Assembly (NCBI GenBank): GCA_910577645.1
Contig: CAJTOL010000006.1
Location: 1 to 64,000, forward strand
DNA length: 64,000 nucleotides
Source: an uncultured Lachnospiraceae bacterium
GTDB lineage: Bacteria > Bacillota > Clostridia > Lachnospirales > Lachnospiraceae
Reading direction: 5' to 3'
The notes under the pieces were generated by a model. It ran no database searches, was not told where the DNA came from, and was given only the letters and a program-made list of their open reading frames with translations. The translations under genes were made by a program, and so were the position numbers. Of this stretch, positions 61,757 through 64,000 are shown piece after piece. Every line of letters begins with the position of its first letter. The stretch's first letter is position 1.

Positions 61757-62995
61757 ATGTCTAAATTGCATGGAAAAAACCTGTCCAAAATAAAGCAGCA
61801 GAACCTGGAATCCATTAGGGCGACTCTTTATCGTTACGCCCCTCTTTCCCGTGCCGAAATTGCTGAAAAGCTGGAGCTTACGCCGCCGACTATCACCAAT
61901 ATTGTTTCCGATTTGATCAAAGAAGGCGTAGTTCAGGAGCTGCCGGAATCTGACGGTGCAATTTCTCATGGAGTGGGACGTAAACCGATTAATATCGATC
62001 TTGTCCCCGGCTCCCGTCTGGCTCTTGGAATTTCCCTTGGACGTGAGCTCACCCACTACTGCATCACCGATTTGCGCGGCGGGATTCGCGCACAAGGTAA
62101 TTTCGAGTTGATGCCTGATGATTACGATTCCATGATCCATCAATTGCTGGAAATCCTGCATACCCTTAAAGGACGCCATATGACAGAGTGGGATCTTCTG
62201 ATTGGTATCGGTATCGCGATCCCTGGTATCGTGAATCCCCATACCGGCATTGTAAAAAATCACGGTAATGAACGTCTCACCTGGCGCAACCAACCTTTAG
62301 GAACCACCATCAGCCAGGCCGTTCATCTGCCTGTACGCGTGGAAAACAATGTTCGTGCCCGGGCCTGCGCCGTATCTTTGTTCCGCCCAAATCTGCTGGG
62401 CACGGAATCTACCTTTGCCTTCTGCCATGTAGCATGGGGAATTGCCTGCCCCATCATGTTGGGGGACAACTCCTTCCGCAGCGAGACCTCAACCGCCGGA
62501 GAAATCGGAAAGATGATTATAGACCCAAACCATAAAAATACCTCTTCTCCAGACTGCGGTTATCCAGGAAGCCTGGAAGCCCTTTCCAGTGCAGGGGCCA
62601 TTCTCGCATCCTGCCGTCAGGCATTGCTGGACGGACATTGCACGGTTCTGCCAACCTTATGCTCAGGCCCGGATCATCTTACACTGGAACATATATTAAC
62701 CGCTCAATTATACGGGGATACTGCTGTTTGCAAAATTCTTACCCAAGCGATGGAATATCTTGGCATCGCATTGGCTAATGTTGTCAGCTTTTTTAATCCC
62801 CATCTTATTTTCCTCAGCGGTTCTTTGTTCCGCAATTCAGAAAATGTCGGAATTGTGCGTAATTCTTTATATACCTATGCATTCCGTTCCAGTGATGAAA
62901 TGCTCCGATTAATTCACATGGATCTGGGCGAATATGGCGGCGCTGTCGGAGCTGCCGCAAGCTGTATCGAAAAATATTTTTTACGCAGCAGCTAG
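61757..62995 (+). CDS. ROK-family transcriptional regulator
   Basis: A 412-residue ROK repressor or activator. The N-terminal winged HTH (LSRAEIAEKLELTPPTITNIVSDLIKEGVVQELPES) is joined to a sugar-kinase-like ROK domain (LLIGIGIAIPGIVNPHTGIVKNHGNERLTW; VENNVRARACAV). An in-frame TTG 14 codons upstream is a possible earlier start; both ribosome sites are weak. It lies beside a sulfatase gene on the opposite strand and may regulate use of a sulfated sugar or glycan. Confidence 0.85.
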   Translation: MSKLHGKNLSKIKQQNLESIRATLYRYAPLSRAEIAEKLELTPPTITNIVSDLIKEGVVQELPESDGAISHGVGRKPINIDLVPGSRLALGISLGRELTHYCITDLRGGIRAQGNFELMPDDYDSMIHQLLEILHTLKGRHMTEWDLLIGIGIAIPGIVNPHTGIVKNHGNERLTWRNQPLGTTISQAVHLPVRVENNVRARACAVSLFRPNLLGTESTFAFCHVAWGIACPIMLGDNSFRSETSTAGEIGKMIIDPNHKNTSSPDCGYPGSLEALSSAGAILASCRQALLDGHCTVLPTLCSGPDHLTLEHILTAQLYGDTAVCKILTQAMEYLGIALANVVSFFNPHLIFLSGSLFRNSENVGIVRNSLYTYAFRSSDEMLRLIHMDLGEYGGAVGAAASCIEKYFLRSS

Positions 62996-63050
62996 TGTTC
63001 CATCCGGCCGGTAATCAGACTGCCAGCGCCCAATACCAACTTTATATCAA

Positions 63051-63101
63051 AAAATGGGATGCTGCAAAATAAGGCGGTTTTATTTTGCAGCATCCCATTT
63101 T
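63051..63101. terminator. 22-bp hairpin between convergent genes
   Basis: AAAATGGGATGCTGCAAAAT (in 63051-63072) pairs perfectly with 63080-63101 around a 7-nt loop. TTTT/AAAA ends on both strands fit a bidirectional terminator for the ROK gene and the sulfatase. Confidence 0.8.
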
Positions 63102-63121
63102 TCTACTCATCTTTTTATAAA

Positions 63122-64000
63122 TTATTCGGCGCAAACACGCATAATCGCTGGTAAAGTTGCGCCTTCTGCTATCATTTGACGCACCTGCTCCTCTTTTTTC
63201 TCCGGTACCTTATCTCTTACCATCTCCCACATCATCTGAGGATTAAAGCGGGAATCATAGCGATAAGGAACCACATCCGCCGTTGCCTGCAGCCATTTCA
63301 GCATCTCCGTCTGCATCCGGACTACCACCTCTTTCAGCTCCGGAGCGTTAATGCGATTGGTTGTCTCGCCAGGATCTTCCTCAAGATCATAAAGTTCATC
63401 GGATTCTGTCAGACGGCTGATGTATTTATAGCGCCGTTCCCTCATCATGATACCTCGCCCGTGAGCCAGATCATTCGATTGAGCTTTCTTTTTCGGCCAA
63501 TACAAAAACGATTCCGGTGTTCCAAGAGGCCCGTCAATATGATATTCGTCGCAATGAGTCTCACCAGGCATACGTCCCCCCTCGCAGAACACCGCATCAC
63601 GGTGACTGCGGCTGCGTTTTTCAAGAACCGGCCGCAAACTGCGCCCATAATGAGTGTGGGAAGGTGTAACGCCGGCATAGTCCATCACTGTTGCATACAG
63701 ATCCACCAGCTCTACAAGAGCCGGACTAATTCCTGCATCTACGCCCTCCTCCTTCGGCGGCTTCACCAAGAAGGGCACCCGGGTCAGGCAGTCCTCAAAA
63801 CAATTCTGCGCCTTCTCCACCAAATCAAAATCGCCTGCATAATCGCCATGATCACTCATAAACAAAACCAACGTATTATCATAGATCCCTGCATCCTTTA
63901 ATGCCTGCATCATTCGTCCAAACTGTGCATCTATCTTCTGGCACATCCCCAGGTACACGCCTCGCAGCTGATTCCAATCTTCCTCTGTATAGTCATTCAT
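63122..64000 (-). CDS. Sulfatase, C-terminal part (5' end outside window)
   Basis: At least 292 residues of an alkaline-phosphatase-superfamily sulfatase; the N-terminus with the formylglycine motif lies beyond the right edge. Visible features are QFGRMMQALKDAGIYDNTLVLFMSDHGDYAGDFDLVEK with the metal-binding Asp-His pair, MRERRYKYI, and ELYDLEEDPGETTN. These fit heparan or choline-type arylsulfatases. The ROK regulator is convergent. An internal ATG lies at the window edge, but the real start is upstream. Confidence 0.88.
   Translation of the reverse strand: MNDYTEEDWNQLRGVYLGMCQKIDAQFGRMMQALKDAGIYDNTLVLFMSDHGDYAGDFDLVEKAQNCFEDCLTRVPFLVKPPKEEGVDAGISPALVELVDLYATVMDYAGVTPSHTHYGRSLRPVLEKRSRSHRDAVFCEGGRMPGETHCDEYHIDGPLGTPESFLYWPKKKAQSNDLAHGRGIMMRERRYKYISRLTESDELYDLEEDPGETTNRINAPELKEVVVRMQTEMLKWLQATADVVPYRYDSRFNPQMMWEMVRDKVPEKKEEQVRQMIAEGATLPAIMRVCAE

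Overview
The window looks like chromosome from a Lachnospiraceae (Clostridium cluster XIVa) Firmicute. The support is strong GGAGG ribosome sites, T-box leaders, tig-clpP-clpX-lon-engB order, a tmRNA tag of the AEDN type, Rex, a tryptophan T-box ahead of trpXYZ, and CBP-like wall-binding repeats. Species cannot be named from the sequence alone.

Layout. 1-440: a T-box leader, probably leucine, on the minus strand whose target gene lies left of the window. 440-7400 (minus): FAD/Rieske oxidoreductase, nicotinamidase-like hydrolase, rarA, CPBP protease, rubredoxin, EF-G-like GTPase. 7600-11100 (plus): aroF-tyrA-aroA. 11100-21440 (minus): aldo/keto reductase, engB, lon, clpX, clpP, tig, a SIMPL lipoprotein and a large unknown membrane protein. 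21594-22190: tmRNA with its promoter, then a duplicated palindromic repeat and a terminator. 22289-23880: an acquired-looking MFS exporter with a leader peptide and hairpin, next to a decayed gene. 24669-28298: Trp T-box, trpXYZ and a small HTH regulator. 28474-30980: feoAB with a double palindromic operator. 31014-35851: azlCD, two PfkB kinases, KDPG aldolase and an IclR regulator. 36108-38797: TetR regulator and a membrane-anchored oleate hydratase. 38870-40560: a decayed accessory patch with an HTH protein and a RelB-like antitoxin beside a truncated PIN toxin. 40575-44673: uxaA, lacI-type regulator, uxaC. 44755-48530: remnants of three or four broken genes, a LysM/GLUG exoprotein and a Ca/Na antiporter. 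48575-52392: GH25-type lysozyme and an AT-rich KAP NTPase. 52782-61551: yebC, lipoprotein, MATE pump, CorC-type protein, MazF, alr, nnr, rex. 61757-64000: ROK regulator and the 3' part of a sulfatase.

How genes work together. uxaC, uxaA, kdgK and kdgA cover most of hexuronate breakdown to pyruvate and glyceraldehyde-3-phosphate. Two separate control circuits are visible: a LacI operator pair between uxaA and lacI, and a dyad downstream of the kdgA promoter. aroF-tyrA-aroA feeds tyrosine and chorismate synthesis, while trpXYZ imports tryptophan under T-box control.

Most notable signals: (i) a dispersed element directly 5' of start codons that carries the Shine-Dalgarno sequence (lon, feoB, tetR, with partial copies at aroA and the SIMPL gene); (ii) the palindromic repeat pair fused to the tmRNA 3' end; (iii) a putative leader-peptide attenuator on the MFS exporter; (iv) the KAP NTPase as a single-gene defence candidate; (v) the direct repeat flanking the left T-box.
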